Shown: positions 7,104-16,627, numbered from the stretch's first letter. The stretch: DNA of 64,000 bases from JANLVJ01 sp031363945 (GCA_031363945.1 JANLVJ010000065.1:1-64000); one strand, 5' to 3'. A program made the numbers and translations. The notes: a model not told the origin generated them from the letters alone.

Positions 7104-8261
7104 TTAAATTAAACTCAATGCTAATTTCCGGGTCTCTGAATCAGTCTCAACGAAATCATCATACCTGGGGCTTTTAATAAAATTTATCTTTTTCATACAA
7201 TTTTCAATAACCTCACTCATTTCAAGGAAACCAAGCTGATTGTTTAAAAATCCGGCAACAACAACTTCATTTGCTGCATTTAGAATGCATGGCATATTAC
7301 CACCCTGCTCTAAAGATTCTATTGCAAGAGCAAGATTACGGAAAGTTTTTGAATCAGGCTCGAGGAAGGTAAATGACGCACCGTTAAGAAAATTATAACG
7401 CTCATTTATATTACTTATTCTATCAGGATAGCCAAAAGCATACTGAATGGGCAGTTTCATATCAGGCACACCAAGCTGGGCTTTGATAGAGCCATCAACA
7501 AACTGTACCATAGAGTGAATAATTGATTGAGGATGAACAACTACATCAATTTTAGATGAAGGCAGATCAAAAAGCCATTTAGCTTCAATAATTTCCAAGC
7601 CCTTATTCATTAATGATGCTGAGTCAATGGTAATTTTAGATCCCATTGTCCAGTTAGGGTGTCTCAATGCCTGGGCTGGGGTAACAGATTTCAGAAAATC
7701 TGAGTTCTTTCCTAAAAAAGGCCCTCCTGATGCAGTGAGTATTAGTTTTTCAACTGATTCAATTTTCTCACCCAGCAAGCATTGAAAAATGGCTGAATGC
7801 TCTGAGTCTACCGGAAGTAAAATTGTACCGTGTTCCCTGGCCAGACGGGTAATCAGTTCGCCGGCAACAACAAGTGTTTCTTTATTGGCAAGAGCGACAG
7901 TTTTGCCATGTCTGAGTGCATTTATTGTTGGTAGCAAACCACAATACCCCACCAGTGCAGTTAGTACAATATCAATGTCAGGGCCGGTCACAACTTCAGC
8001 TATTGCCTGGATTCCAGACTGAACATCTGTTACATAACCCGCCAGCGCACTTTTTACTTCTTGATATTTTGCAGGATCAGCGATAATTACCGTATCAGGT
8101 CTGAATTCAATTGCCTGACTGATAAGTAATTCACTACTGGTATTACTTGTTAATACCCTTACCTTGAATTTGTCTATGTTAAGTCTGACTACATCAAGGG
8201 CTTGCCTGCCGATTGAGCCAGTTGAACCTAGAATGGCAATATTTTTAATTTTCCCGTTCAT
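7104..8261 (-). CDS. dxr: 1-deoxy-D-xylulose 5-phosphate reductoisomerase
   Basis: A 385-residue cytosolic enzyme converting DXP to 2-C-methyl-D-erythritol 4-phosphate with NADPH, the committed step of the MEP isoprenoid pathway. The NADPH-binding motif GSTGSIG is at residues 12-18. Other conserved blocks are GKTVALANKETLVVAGEL, LPVDSEHSAIFQ (metal ligands), the flexible loop PNWTMGSKITIDSASLMNKG and the C-terminal helical domain with EQGGNMPCILNAANEVVV. Length is typical. It lies 8 bp after the GH3-type gene and 13 bp before rseP, so it is co-transcribed. Confidence 0.97.
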   Translation of the reverse strand: MNGKIKNIAILGSTGSIGRQALDVVRLNIDKFKVRVLTSNTSSELLISQAIEFRPDTVIIADPAKYQEVKSALAGYVTDVQSGIQAIAEVVTGPDIDIVLTALVGYCGLLPTINALRHGKTVALANKETLVVAGELITRLAREHGTILLPVDSEHSAIFQCLLGEKIESVEKLILTASGGPFLGKNSDFLKSVTPAQALRHPNWTMGSKITIDSASLMNKGLEIIEAKWLFDLPSSKIDVVVHPQSIIHSMVQFVDGSIKAQLGVPDMKLPIQYAFGYPDRISNINERYNFLNGASFTFLEPDSKTFRNLALAIESLEQGGNMPCILNAANEVVVAGFLNNQLGFLEMSEVIENCMKKINFIKSPRYDDFVETDSETRKLALSLI

Positions 8262-8269
8262 TGAATTTC

Positions 8270-9763
8270 TCAGTAAGCATAAGCCGCCAGTTTACTGGCA
8301 ATTTCTCTATTATTAGCAAGCCTTGGCATTTTATTCTGCCCACCTAATTTACCCTCTTCTCGCATAAAAGAAATAAATGCGTTTTTTTTCATGCGTTTAA
8401 TTTTAAGGTTTTGCAAGATACCACCCTGAATCAAGTCTTTATAGTAGGAATTTTTACTTTGCAGCACCGTATCAACTGCTATTCTAAATGCCTCAATGTC
8501 AACTGGCAGTTTCCCAAATTCAACAAACCATTCATGATAAGGCAATTCACCCTCGGGATTAACCTGGGGGGCAACAGTATATTCAATTACTTCGGCCTTC
8601 ATTTGGGCTGAAACCAGTCTGATTGCATAATCGACTTCTTCAGCAATTACATGCTCACCAAAAGCACTGATAAAATGAGTTATTCTACCAGTGACCACTA
8701 ACCTGTATGGTGCAATACTGGTGAATTTTACTGTATCTCCTAAGATATAACCCCAGAGCCCAGCATTTGTAGTAAGAACGATGGCATAATTTACATCACA
8801 GCATACATCTTTTAGTTCAATACGCGATTCCTGAGAGTTTTCAAGGCAATCAAGCGGAATAAATTCGTAAAAAATGCCATCATCTACCACCAGCAGCATA
8901 CCTGGTTCTTTTCTTGTATCCTGATAAGCGATGAACCCTTCAGACGCTGGATATGTTTCGATCGTATCAATATTTGGTCCCATACTGTTTTCCATCCTTG
9001 ACTGGTATGGCTCATAACTTACTCCTCCATAAACGTATACTGAAAGTTCAGGAAAGACCTCCTGTACAGCTTTTCCAGTGCGATGCCCGATACTGTCAAA
9101 AAACATCTGTACCCAAGGTGGAATTCCAGATATCAGCGTCAGTGGAGAGCTGAGAATTTCTGTCAGGATGGCCTCAATTTTGTTTTCCCAATCTTCAATA
9201 CTATTTGTTTCAAGGTTTGGAACTTGATTATTCTGCAGATAAGCTGGAATATGGTGATTAACAATGCCTGATAGGCGTCCGGTTTTAATGCCTTGAATTG
9301 TCGTTAATTTTGGGCTCCCTGATAAAAATAAAAGTTTTCCATTTAAAAAAGAGGTTTTTCCCGTTTCATGGATATACATGAGTAAGGCATTTCTGGCTGA
9401 GTTTATATGGTTATTAATCGATTCTGTGGTAATAGGGATAAACTTGGTGCCAGAAGTTGTACCTGATGTTTTTGACAGATAAATAGGTTTCCCAGGCCAT
9501 AGTACATCTTCTTCTCCCGATTTAATCCTTTCTATATAGAATTTTAACTGCTCATAATCAGAAAGAGGGACCTGTTTTTTGAAATCTTCATAGGTTACAA
9601 TTAAAGAAAATTGATGATCTCTACCAAAAGCAGTATTTGAAGCTTTTCTGATAAGGATATTAAATACTCTTTGCTGGCAGATTACTGCATTTTTGCGAAC
9701 ATAGTTGATATGCCAAGCCAAAACTGCTGCCAGAGGTTTACTTAAGATTGCTTTTAATCCCAC
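8270..9763 (-). CDS. GH3 auxin-responsive promoter family protein (adenylating enzyme)
   Basis: A 497-residue member of the GH3 branch of the ANL adenylate-forming superfamily. The ATP-loop motif is visible near residue 105 (SKTSGTTSGTKFIPIT). The mid-protein region YVYGGVSYEPYQSRMEN and the hinge region around GLWGYILGDTVKFTS, VTGRITHFIS and FGEHVIAEEVDYAI are typical. Plant members join amino acids to acyl hormones; the substrate of the bacterial versions common in Bacteroidota is unknown, so only amide- or ester-bond formation through an acyl-adenylate can be inferred. It lies between a glycosyltransferase gene (34-bp gap) and dxr (8-bp gap), within the long minus-strand operon. Confidence 0.88.
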   Translation of the reverse strand: MGLKAILSKPLAAVLAWHINYVRKNAVICQQRVFNILIRKASNTAFGRDHQFSLIVTYEDFKKQVPLSDYEQLKFYIERIKSGEEDVLWPGKPIYLSKTSGTTSGTKFIPITTESINNHINSARNALLMYIHETGKTSFLNGKLLFLSGSPKLTTIQGIKTGRLSGIVNHHIPAYLQNNQVPNLETNSIEDWENKIEAILTEILSSPLTLISGIPPWVQMFFDSIGHRTGKAVQEVFPELSVYVYGGVSYEPYQSRMENSMGPNIDTIETYPASEGFIAYQDTRKEPGMLLVVDDGIFYEFIPLDCLENSQESRIELKDVCCDVNYAIVLTTNAGLWGYILGDTVKFTSIAPYRLVVTGRITHFISAFGEHVIAEEVDYAIRLVSAQMKAEVIEYTVAPQVNPEGELPYHEWFVEFGKLPVDIEAFRIAVDTVLQSKNSYYKDLIQGGILQNLKIKRMKKNAFISFMREEGKLGGQNKMPRLANNREIASKLAAYAY

Positions 9764-9797
9764 TGCTTTAATTCTTTGCTTTTAATACCCAATAAAA

Positions 9798-10838
9798 TCA
9801 CTGTACTTTGAATAACACGCGCTTAAAAAAATCGGTCATAAAACCGATACCATAGGCGACGAGCTGAATAAAACTTGCAATTACACTGAGATACGCTATA
9901 TAAATACTTTTTGTTACGATCACAGCATCGATTAGAATTGCCATGGCATACAGTAGTAATACACTGGCAGAAAGGTTAAAAAGATCATACCAGCGGAAAA
10001 TAAAACTCAGGGCTATAAAGCCAAGAAAAACTGTAAAGGCCGCAGGAAAGAAATGAACAGGCTTTAGCGTCTTTGGAAAAAAGGTAAAAATATTAATTCT
10101 TGCCCTGCCGAAGAAGTGTAATTGATGATAAAACTGATTCATGCTGGTACGCCTTTTATGATAGACTACCGCATCAGCAATCAATGCGGCTTTAAAGCCC
10201 ATCTGTTGCAGACGAATACTGAACTCAATATCTTCACCCAGACGGGTAATAATAAAACCTCGGGTCGCCTCATATACGCTACGGGAAATACCCATATTAA
10301 AACTTCGGGGATGAAAAGTACCTCCGAGATTTTTCTTTTTGCCTCTGATACCACCAGTTGTAAAAAATGAGGTCATGGCATAACTGATGGCCTTTTGAAT
10401 CGAAGAAAATGATTCATGAGCAGCGTCAGGACCGCCATAGGAATCTAACTTTCCTAATTTAATGCCCTTGTCAACAGCTTCAAGATACTCGGGTGGTAAA
10501 ATCACATCTGAATCTAAGATAATAAAGAAATCACCTTTGGCTCTTTCAAAACCGTAATTGCGAGAAAAACCCTGACCCGAATTTTCTTTCTTATAATACG
10601 TTATGTTAAGTAAATTATTAAAGGAGGCGACGACAGTTTCAGCATCTCTGGTAGAACCGTCTTCAATGACAAGCACTTCAAAGTTTTTTCGTGTCTGGTT
10701 GACCATGCTATCAAGTAGTTCCTTTATCTCCTGTGGTCTATTAAAAAGCGGTATTATAAAGGAATAAGTAAAACCAGAGCTATCTTTAATAACTATACTG
10801 CCATCAGTATTCACTTCAGGGCTATCAATACTGATCAT
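9798..10838 (-). CDS. Family 2 glycosyltransferase with C-terminal membrane anchor
   Basis: A 346-residue protein. The GT-A fold begins at about residue 27 (SFIIPLFNRPQEIKELLDS), with the nucleotide-sugar motif VIEDGSTRDAE and the DxD-type metal site FFIILDSDVILPPEY near residue 110. An EDIEFSIRLQQMGFKA block, typical of the acceptor side, follows near 205. After about residue 255 there are three to four membrane helices. Its start overlaps the preceding glycosyltransferase stop by 4 bp, so the two are translationally coupled and probably work on the same lipid- or surface-linked glycan. The first 25 residues are hydrophilic; a later start is possible but no better one is obvious. Confidence 0.88.
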   Translation of the reverse strand: MISIDSPEVNTDGSIVIKDSSGFTYSFIIPLFNRPQEIKELLDSMVNQTRKNFEVLVIEDGSTRDAETVVASFNNLLNITYYKKENSGQGFSRNYGFERAKGDFFIILDSDVILPPEYLEAVDKGIKLGKLDSYGGPDAAHESFSSIQKAISYAMTSFFTTGGIRGKKKNLGGTFHPRSFNMGISRSVYEATRGFIITRLGEDIEFSIRLQQMGFKAALIADAVVYHKRRTSMNQFYHQLHFFGRARINIFTFFPKTLKPVHFFPAAFTVFLGFIALSFIFRWYDLFNLSASVLLLYAMAILIDAVIVTKSIYIAYLSVIASFIQLVAYGIGFMTDFFKRVLFKVQ

Positions 10839-11791
10839 ATTATTTTTTCAATCTGGTAACTATTTCTTTCAGAACCGTTTCTGGAAACCAATTCTGCAAG
10901 AAAACCAGTTAGAAACAATTGGGAACCTAATAAGATCAATACAAGTCCGATAAAAAAAAGTGGTTGTTCAGTGACATCGCGGTTAAAGTGAATACCTTTA
11001 GAAATATCGTATAGTTTTCCAGCAATGATCCCAAATGCTATCAGAAACCCCATAAAAAAACAGAGGACGCCCATTGTACCAAAAAAATGCATTGGGCGCT
11101 TTCCAAATTTGCCCACAAAAAATATTGATAGCAGGTCTAAAAAACCATTTATAAATCTGCTGATGCCCCCAAATTTTGTGACTCCGTATTTACGGGGATA
11201 GTGAACAATAACCTGTTCAGCAATTTTTGTAAAACCTGCCCATTTCGCAATAACTGGTATGTATCGGTGCATTTCTCCGTAGACTTCAATATTTTTTACT
11301 ACATCATTGCTATATGCTTTCAACCCACAATTAAAATCGTGCAGGTTATGAATTCCTGAAATAGACCTGGTAACTGCATTAAACAGCTTTGTCGGAATAG
11401 TTTTGGACATCGGGTCATGCCTGGTCTTTTTCCATCCTGATACAAGATCGAAACCTTCTAGTTTTATTTTGCTGTATAATGCTGGTATTTCATCAGGACT
11501 ATCCTGGAGGTCAGCATCCATGGTTATGACTACGTCACCTCTTGCTTCTAGAAAACCCGTACTTAAAGCTGCTGACTTCCCATAATTACGCCTGAACTTT
11601 ATTCCTCTTATATGTGCCTTATAAGCCTGAAGCTTTACAATAGTTTCCCATGAGCCATCATTACTGCCATCATCTACAAATAAAATTTCGTAGGTAAACC
11701 CATTAGCAAGCATCACCCTCGAAATCCAATCTTCTAGTTCTTCTAAAGATTCCTGCTCGTTGAAAAGCGGCAAAATTACCGAAATATCCAT
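10835..11791 (-). CDS. DPM/ArnC-type polyisoprenyl-phosphate glycosyltransferase
   Basis: A 318-residue GT2 enzyme of the dolichol-phosphate-mannose synthase-like branch. It has the N-terminal ISVILPLFNEQESLEEL, the donor motif ILFVDDGSNDGSW, NYGKSAALSTGF and the metal motif TMDADLQDSPDEI. Two C-terminal membrane helices (about 228-256 and 268-300) anchor it in the inner membrane, as in GtrB/ArnC. The family transfers a sugar from UDP- or GDP-sugar to undecaprenyl phosphate; the sugar here is unknown. It overlaps the next glycosyltransferase by 4 bp and lies 6 bp after the DUF4199 gene. Confidence 0.9.
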   Translation of the reverse strand: MDISVILPLFNEQESLEELEDWISRVMLANGFTYEILFVDDGSNDGSWETIVKLQAYKAHIRGIKFRRNYGKSAALSTGFLEARGDVVITMDADLQDSPDEIPALYSKIKLEGFDLVSGWKKTRHDPMSKTIPTKLFNAVTRSISGIHNLHDFNCGLKAYSNDVVKNIEVYGEMHRYIPVIAKWAGFTKIAEQVIVHYPRKYGVTKFGGISRFINGFLDLLSIFFVGKFGKRPMHFFGTMGVLCFFMGFLIAFGIIAGKLYDISKGIHFNRDVTEQPLFFIGLVLILLGSQLFLTGFLAELVSRNGSERNSYQIEKII

Positions 11792-11797
11792 AAAAAC

Positions 11798-12385
11798 TCA
11801 GACGCTAGTAAAAACCGGCTTATTCTTTTTAACAATTACCGCCAAAATCAGCGAAATAACAAGTGAGGCAATGACTGAAGATACCAGTGCAAGAAGAAAT
11901 ATTTTAGGAGTACCGGGATTACTGTCCGATTTCATGTTTTCAAGATTAGTATCTATCACACCCTGGGAGATTCCAGTTTTTAACAATTCTTTTTGAACCG
12001 TAGCAAATACAACTTCGCCTATCCTTTCTCCTAAACTTCGGTCAATAAAATTATAGAGTATAAAATTCCAGCTGTACTTTAGGCCCACACTTAAAAGTGT
12101 AATAATGATCGAAGAGCTGAAAGCCTGTGAATAAGACCAGAAACCCCCAGCCAGTTTACGTACACTTAGTATAAAAATACATAAGAGGCCAAACTCAAAC
12201 AGCTGTAGCGCCCCACTTATGAACGTATTTGTGCTGTATAATGGGTTAACTAACCATGAAAGCAGATAAATAGCGACCATAATCAATCCAAGATAAAGAC
12301 CGCATATCAGAGACTCTTTATAGATAATCTTTCGGGCAGTACTTTCTACGTCAGTATTTCTTGTATTTGCAATATCTTCAACCAT
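11798..12385 (-). CDS. DUF4199 domain membrane protein
   Basis: A 195-residue protein with four predicted membrane helices (about 30-50, 58-80, 90-112 and 160-185) and the general pattern of the Bacteroidota-specific DUF4199 family. This family is usually found next to a DPM-type glycosyltransferase, as here (6-bp gap), so a role as partner or flippase-like helper of that enzyme is plausible but unproven. The loop between helices 3 and 4 is charged and helical. Assignment is by size, topology and context. Confidence 0.7.
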   Translation of the reverse strand: MVEDIANTRNTDVESTARKIIYKESLICGLYLGLIMVAIYLLSWLVNPLYSTNTFISGALQLFEFGLLCIFILSVRKLAGGFWSYSQAFSSSIIITLLSVGLKYSWNFILYNFIDRSLGERIGEVVFATVQKELLKTGISQGVIDTNLENMKSDSNPGTPKIFLLALVSSVIASLVISLILAVIVKKNKPVFTSV

Positions 12386-12390
12386 TGTTA

Positions 12391-13122
12391 TTAAGCTTCT
12401 AGTGGTAAACTGAAATTTTCTTGACCTAAGAAATATACCAACAAGCTGTAAAATACTGCATTTTCATATTTCTTATCTACACTCTCGACTAGAAACTGAT
12501 TTAGTTCTTCATGGTCAGGAGCCGGATTCAGGAAAAATGATAATATCGGATAGAAGACGTCTTTCAAGGGAGCATCTGAAGGAACGAGTTTCGCTGCAGC
12601 ACTAATTTCTGCATATCCGGTATCCATCAGTCCTTGATTTGAAATGATGTCTTCATAAATTTCATGCTCATCCTGAAAATCTTCATCTTCAACCAGCAAA
12701 AATTCATTAAGGTAATCGGGTAATGATGGCTCAATATCTTCTTGTTTACACTCGCGCAGGTAGAGAAATACATTCAGCATTTCTGTTCCCCGTTCAAGAG
12801 TATCATCTTCTATCTGTTGCCATTCTGGTGTATCAAGATAGTCTTCTTCAAACCTTAATGAATCTGTAGTGAAAAAATTGATCATTAGCAGATCAAAACA
12901 GAATTCCCTGAGATCATTAAATTCATCCTGAGAATCAAAATAATCGTCCATTGTTTTCAATTTCAGCATGAAATCTAATTTGAGTTCAAATATTTCAATC
13001 AGGGAATGATAAAGTGCTGAATGAGCAGGTTCTAGTTTGATCCCGGCTGAAAGATTACTAGTAATGCCAGTTTGGAAGCCTGCAATGGCTGCAAGAAGTG
13101 ATTCCTGAACGTGTTGATCCAT
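12391..13122 (-). CDS. Acidic cytoplasmic protein of unknown function
   Basis: A 243-residue protein without signal peptide or membrane segment. It is strongly acidic, with clusters such as EEDYLDTPEWQQIEDDTLER and LLVEDEDFQDEHEIYEDI, and predicted mostly alpha-helical. I do not recognise a domain. It stands 5 bp before the DUF4199 gene, and its promoter may lie in the 92-bp gap upstream, which also contains a hairpin. Conservation among Sphingobacteriales would be expected but was not tested. Confidence 0.65.
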   Translation of the reverse strand: MDQHVQESLLAAIAGFQTGITSNLSAGIKLEPAHSALYHSLIEIFELKLDFMLKLKTMDDYFDSQDEFNDLREFCFDLLMINFFTTDSLRFEEDYLDTPEWQQIEDDTLERGTEMLNVFLYLRECKQEDIEPSLPDYLNEFLLVEDEDFQDEHEIYEDIISNQGLMDTGYAEISAAAKLVPSDAPLKDVFYPILSFFLNPAPDHEELNQFLVESVDKKYENAVFYSLLVYFLGQENFSLPLEA

Positions 13123-13145
13123 ATAAAACGTTGATTAGTAGAAGC

Positions 13146-13184
13146 AAAAATGCACTGGTCAGGGGTATAAATTATGACCAGGCA
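13146..13184 (-). terminator. Hairpin between the dihydroorotase-like gene and the acidic protein gene
   Basis: CTGGTCA (13155-13161) and TGACCAG (13175-13181) form a perfect inverted repeat, extended by TGC/GCA with one bulged base. On the minus strand the stem is followed by ATTTTTG. It could be a weak terminator or a transcript-processing hairpin within the operon. Confidence 0.4.
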
Positions 13185-13214
13185 TTAAGATGTTAACAAT
13201 TACAAAATAAAGAT

Positions 13215-14492
13215 TTAATTTTTATAAAAATGGCCGTTTACGAATACGGCTAAAACTTTACCCTGAATTTCTTTTCCAAGCCATGGGCTGTTTAAAGATT
13301 TTGAGCCTAAATCTTCTTTCTTCAGAATCCATTTTAATGCAGGATCAAAAAGTGTGAAATTAGCTGCCTGCCCAATTTTTAATGCCGGGATCTCAAGCCC
13401 GAGAATAGTACGTGGGGAATAGGCCAGCAATTTGACAATTGTCTCAATTGAATCAGGACCAAGGGCCATATTTAATAAGGAATAACAGGTTTCTAAACCA
13501 ATCATACCATAAGCAGCTGATTCGAATTCTACCTGTTTAACTTCTATTAGTTGAGGATTATGCTGACTGCAAACTGCATCGATCGTGCCATCGTATATGC
13601 CGGCAATCAGGGCCAGTTTGTCATTTAGCCCACGTAGTGGAGGTTTAACTTTATAATTACTGTCAAAGGCCGATAAATACCCATCATCAAGAATTAAGTG
13701 ATGGGCAGCAACAGCTGCCGTCACCTTTAAACCACGTTTTTTTGCGACTCTGATAAGTTCAACAGAACCAGCAGTAGAAATAGTACTGAAGTGAATTCTA
13801 CAGGAAGTATATTCAGCCAGCATCAGATCACGTGACACCATGAGTTCTTCGGCCAGTGAAGGAATTCCTTTCATACCCAGCACAAGCGTATTCAGACTTT
13901 CATGAACTTTTGCTCCGGCAGCTATTGACTGGTCTTCAGGATTTGACATAATCAAACCACCAAAATCTGATGTGTACTGTAAGGCGCGGGTTAAAAGGCC
14001 GGCATGCTGAACGGGCCTGTCTCCATCGCTGAAGGCCCTTACACCGGATAACCACATGTCATACATTTCAGCCATTTCTTTACCCTCACGTTTATGACTG
14101 ATCGCACCGACAGGGATAATTTCAATTGGCTGTAAGGCTGCTTTATGTAAAATAAATTCAATTTCAGATTTTGAATGAAGAGCAGGCTCAGTATCCGGCA
14201 TAAGGGCTAGTCCGGTAAAACCTCCTTTTATTGCCGCTCTGCTCCCACTTTCAAGGTCTTCACGTACTTCTTGACCGGGCTCACCAAATGTTGCATTCAA
14301 ATCAAACCAGCCGGGCGACAGACAAGCCCCATTCATCTGGATAACTTCTGCATCACTTACGTTCAGGTTCTCACCAAATTGCCTAATCTGGCCATCCCGG
14401 ATATGTATATCTTGTTGCTGACCGGTGAAACCCGAAAGAGGGTCGACCAGTTTGACTGATTTTATAAGCAGATTTTTATCGGTAAGGGGCAT
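13215..14492 (-). CDS. Dihydroorotase-like protein lacking catalytic metal ligands
   Basis: A 425-residue amidohydrolase-fold protein that aligns with class I dihydroorotase (PyrC), the enzyme closing carbamoyl-aspartate to dihydroorotate. The frame and many blocks are kept: the composite beta-domain at the start, EPGQEVREDLESGSRAAIKG, AAVAAHHLILDDGYLS, KPPLRG. However, the metal-binding HxHxR of active enzymes is replaced (DLNATFGEPG), and the catalytic TDHAPH-type block reads CSQHNPQ. Such proteins are usually structural or regulatory homologues, like the inactive partner of aspartate transcarbamoylase in some bacteria. An in-frame TTG start at 14516 exists, but ATG 14492 gives the standard N-terminus and leaves 24 bp after the BatA-like gene. 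Confidence 0.85.
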   Translation of the reverse strand: MPLTDKNLLIKSVKLVDPLSGFTGQQQDIHIRDGQIRQFGENLNVSDAEVIQMNGACLSPGWFDLNATFGEPGQEVREDLESGSRAAIKGGFTGLALMPDTEPALHSKSEIEFILHKAALQPIEIIPVGAISHKREGKEMAEMYDMWLSGVRAFSDGDRPVQHAGLLTRALQYTSDFGGLIMSNPEDQSIAAGAKVHESLNTLVLGMKGIPSLAEELMVSRDLMLAEYTSCRIHFSTISTAGSVELIRVAKKRGLKVTAAVAAHHLILDDGYLSAFDSNYKVKPPLRGLNDKLALIAGIYDGTIDAVCSQHNPQLIEVKQVEFESAAYGMIGLETCYSLLNMALGPDSIETIVKLLAYSPRTILGLEIPALKIGQAANFTLFDPALKWILKKEDLGSKSLNSPWLGKEIQGKVLAVFVNGHFYKN

Positions 14493-14516
14493 AATAAAAA
14501 AATCAAAGTTTAGCAA

Positions 14517-16574
14517 TCAGACCAGTACCTTTTTTCTGGAATCAAACCAGATAATGCATTCTTCAAGGGCTAAAAAAACAAGGGACAAGATAAGGCAAAC
14601 TTTCCAAAGCTGTGTACCCAGGCTGCTTTGTTTAATTTGATTCGAAAGGCTCTCTTTGCCCGGTTCAATGATGGCTGACACTTTTAAGCCTGTTAATTCG
14701 TGAAGCTCACCAAGGCTAAAAAAAGACATGATAGATTCATTGCGATTATAATTAAAAGCATACTCGTTCACCTGGGTATTCCCATTTTTTAGCGCATAAA
14801 TACCATCATTATGAACCTGGGAACCAATATATAATGTAGTCAGATTTTTATTCTGTATTACTTCAGGGATTAATTCAATCGATTGAGATGAAAGTTTAAG
14901 ACCTGTATGCACACCACCACTGAGATCAGCCAGGGGTAAAGAATGATCTTTCCCGATTTCATAATAGAGTGCCTGACGGCTGGCATGGGTTAATGCGAGC
15001 TGATACATAAGTGGTACGAAAAGTGCCTGACGCTGAATGGTTCCTCCAGCATCAGTGAAAGGTACTGCTGATTGATACCAGCGACCTTTTCCAAGATTAT
15101 ACAGGGCAAGCATCGGAAGATTTCCATTCATTCTGATGACTTTTTCTCTCAGTAATTGACTACGCTCTGTATATCGCACATAAAAATTGACAATTGGCAG
15201 TGTGGGGTTTGTTGGAAATTTATCAAAAACACCATCAAAAATATCGCTTTGCCTGTTTAAACTTTTCACGGCAAGCTGTTGATGCATCAGCGTATCAGGG
15301 AGATCAACATTGAATGAGCTGAGAAAACGCTTCATGCCTGTGATTGGCTGATCAGGAGATGGTAGGAATAAAACATTACCACCAGTAGCTAGAAAACGTG
15401 ATAATTCAACATTTAAAGCTGTCGGTGGATTTTTTAACTGATCAAGAATAATTAATTGTTGACCGGCAATTGCCCCGTAATTAATATGATTTTCATCAAC
15501 TGTTGTCAGATTAAAATACGGGTCTGCAGCATAAACAGCTCTGATAAACTTATTTTCAGGCCCCCCCCGAATAACCATGATTGATGCTGATGGTGAAACA
15601 GACCATGCACCGTAAAAATGATCGTCGAAGATGATCGGCTGATCAGTTAAAGTAACGACAAGTTTTTGTGAGCCTGAATCTTGTATGAGGTAATTTACCG
15701 TGTCATTGATTGCTGAATTTTCTGTCATTCTCACTGTTGAAACAGCCTTTAACTGGGCATTTATCTTTACCTGAATAGCAACAGTTACAGGCGCATGCCC
15801 TGCCTCGAAAGCACTCTCTTTGATACGGATGACTAATTTTTCTTTTTCTCCGACGCGCTGAATTTTATTCAAATTATAAACAGAATCGATATACAGGTTG
15901 CGCCTGTTGGTACCATTGAGGCGCACTAAGTTCAGGATCAATTTATCGTCACCTAATTTTAATGGGCCTCCGATCATGTTTTTCTGAAAATCAGAAATCA
16001 GAAAACTTTGACTGATAGCAGTCGGTTCCAGATCAAGCAGGGCATGCTGACGTGCCAGAATATCAGGAATAGTACGGCTCAATGGAGAAACCTGCACCTG
16101 GGTCAATAAATTTAAAAACTCTTCTCTGTAAACAAGTTGCTGGTGCCGCCCTTCAAAATCATTTGTCAAAAGCTGGAACCTGGTATTTAAATCAAAGGCC
16201 ATTGCTACTTCACGCGCTTTCTGACGAGCAAGTTCTAGCAGGTTTCCCTGCGGGCCTGGCAAGGTCATACTGTATGAATTATCAACATAGACAGAAACCA
16301 GGCGATTTTGAACTTTTGACTTAACACCCTCTTTTGAAGGTATGTAAGGCTGGGCAAAAGCAAAAATTATCAGTAGAAAAGCAGTTAAACGGCAGATAAG
16401 TAAACCGTATTTCTTTAACTTGTCGCGTGAACGGCTCTGAGATTGAATCTGCTGAAGTAGCAAAACATTACTAAAATAAAGTTTTTTATACCTCCGGAGA
16501 TTTAAATAGTGGATTCCTAATGGAATACCCAATAATATTGAGGTATACAGGAAAAAAGGATAAACAAATTCCAT
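14517..16574 (-). CDS. BatA-domain membrane protein with vWA-like domain
   Basis: A 685-residue inner-membrane protein. The N-terminal BatA domain (VYPFFLYTSILLGIPLGIHY, then the LRRYKKLYFSN block) gives two membrane helices (3-22 and about 60-76). It is followed by a von Willebrand A-like domain whose metal-adhesion motif DxSxS is intact (YVDNSYSMTLPG). A large periplasmic region (about 230-650) contains a glutamine-amidotransferase-like segment, and a last helix lies near 660-678. Members of this family occur throughout Bacteroidota; the function is unclear, and envelope protein assembly or stress response has been proposed for Bat proteins. It is first in the minus-strand operon and divergent from hisG. 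Confidence 0.85.
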   Translation of the reverse strand: MEFVYPFFLYTSILLGIPLGIHYLNLRRYKKLYFSNVLLLQQIQSQSRSRDKLKKYGLLICRLTAFLLIIFAFAQPYIPSKEGVKSKVQNRLVSVYVDNSYSMTLPGPQGNLLELARQKAREVAMAFDLNTRFQLLTNDFEGRHQQLVYREEFLNLLTQVQVSPLSRTIPDILARQHALLDLEPTAISQSFLISDFQKNMIGGPLKLGDDKLILNLVRLNGTNRRNLYIDSVYNLNKIQRVGEKEKLVIRIKESAFEAGHAPVTVAIQVKINAQLKAVSTVRMTENSAINDTVNYLIQDSGSQKLVVTLTDQPIIFDDHFYGAWSVSPSASIMVIRGGPENKFIRAVYAADPYFNLTTVDENHINYGAIAGQQLIILDQLKNPPTALNVELSRFLATGGNVLFLPSPDQPITGMKRFLSSFNVDLPDTLMHQQLAVKSLNRQSDIFDGVFDKFPTNPTLPIVNFYVRYTERSQLLREKVIRMNGNLPMLALYNLGKGRWYQSAVPFTDAGGTIQRQALFVPLMYQLALTHASRQALYYEIGKDHSLPLADLSGGVHTGLKLSSQSIELIPEVIQNKNLTTLYIGSQVHNDGIYALKNGNTQVNEYAFNYNRNESIMSFFSLGELHELTGLKVSAIIEPGKESLSNQIKQSSLGTQLWKVCLILSLVFLALEECIIWFDSRKKVLV

Positions 16575-16578
16575 ATCT

Positions 16579-16605
16579 CAAAAGTACCAATAAATGATAC
16601 TTTTG
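16579..16605. promoter_or_regulatory. Symmetric divergent promoter of the BatA-like operon and the his operon
   Basis: CAAAAGTA (16579-16586) and TACTTTTG (16598-16605) form an inverted repeat with an 11-bp spacer. Read outward on either strand each arm is TAnnTTTG, the Bacteroidota -7 consensus. The plus-strand box would start transcription near 16611, about 17 bp before hisG. The minus-strand box would start it almost on the ATG at 16574, giving a nearly leaderless message. No clear -33 TTTG partner is visible for either. Confidence 0.4.
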
Positions 16606-16627
16606 CTTATTCAATAAAAAAACACGT

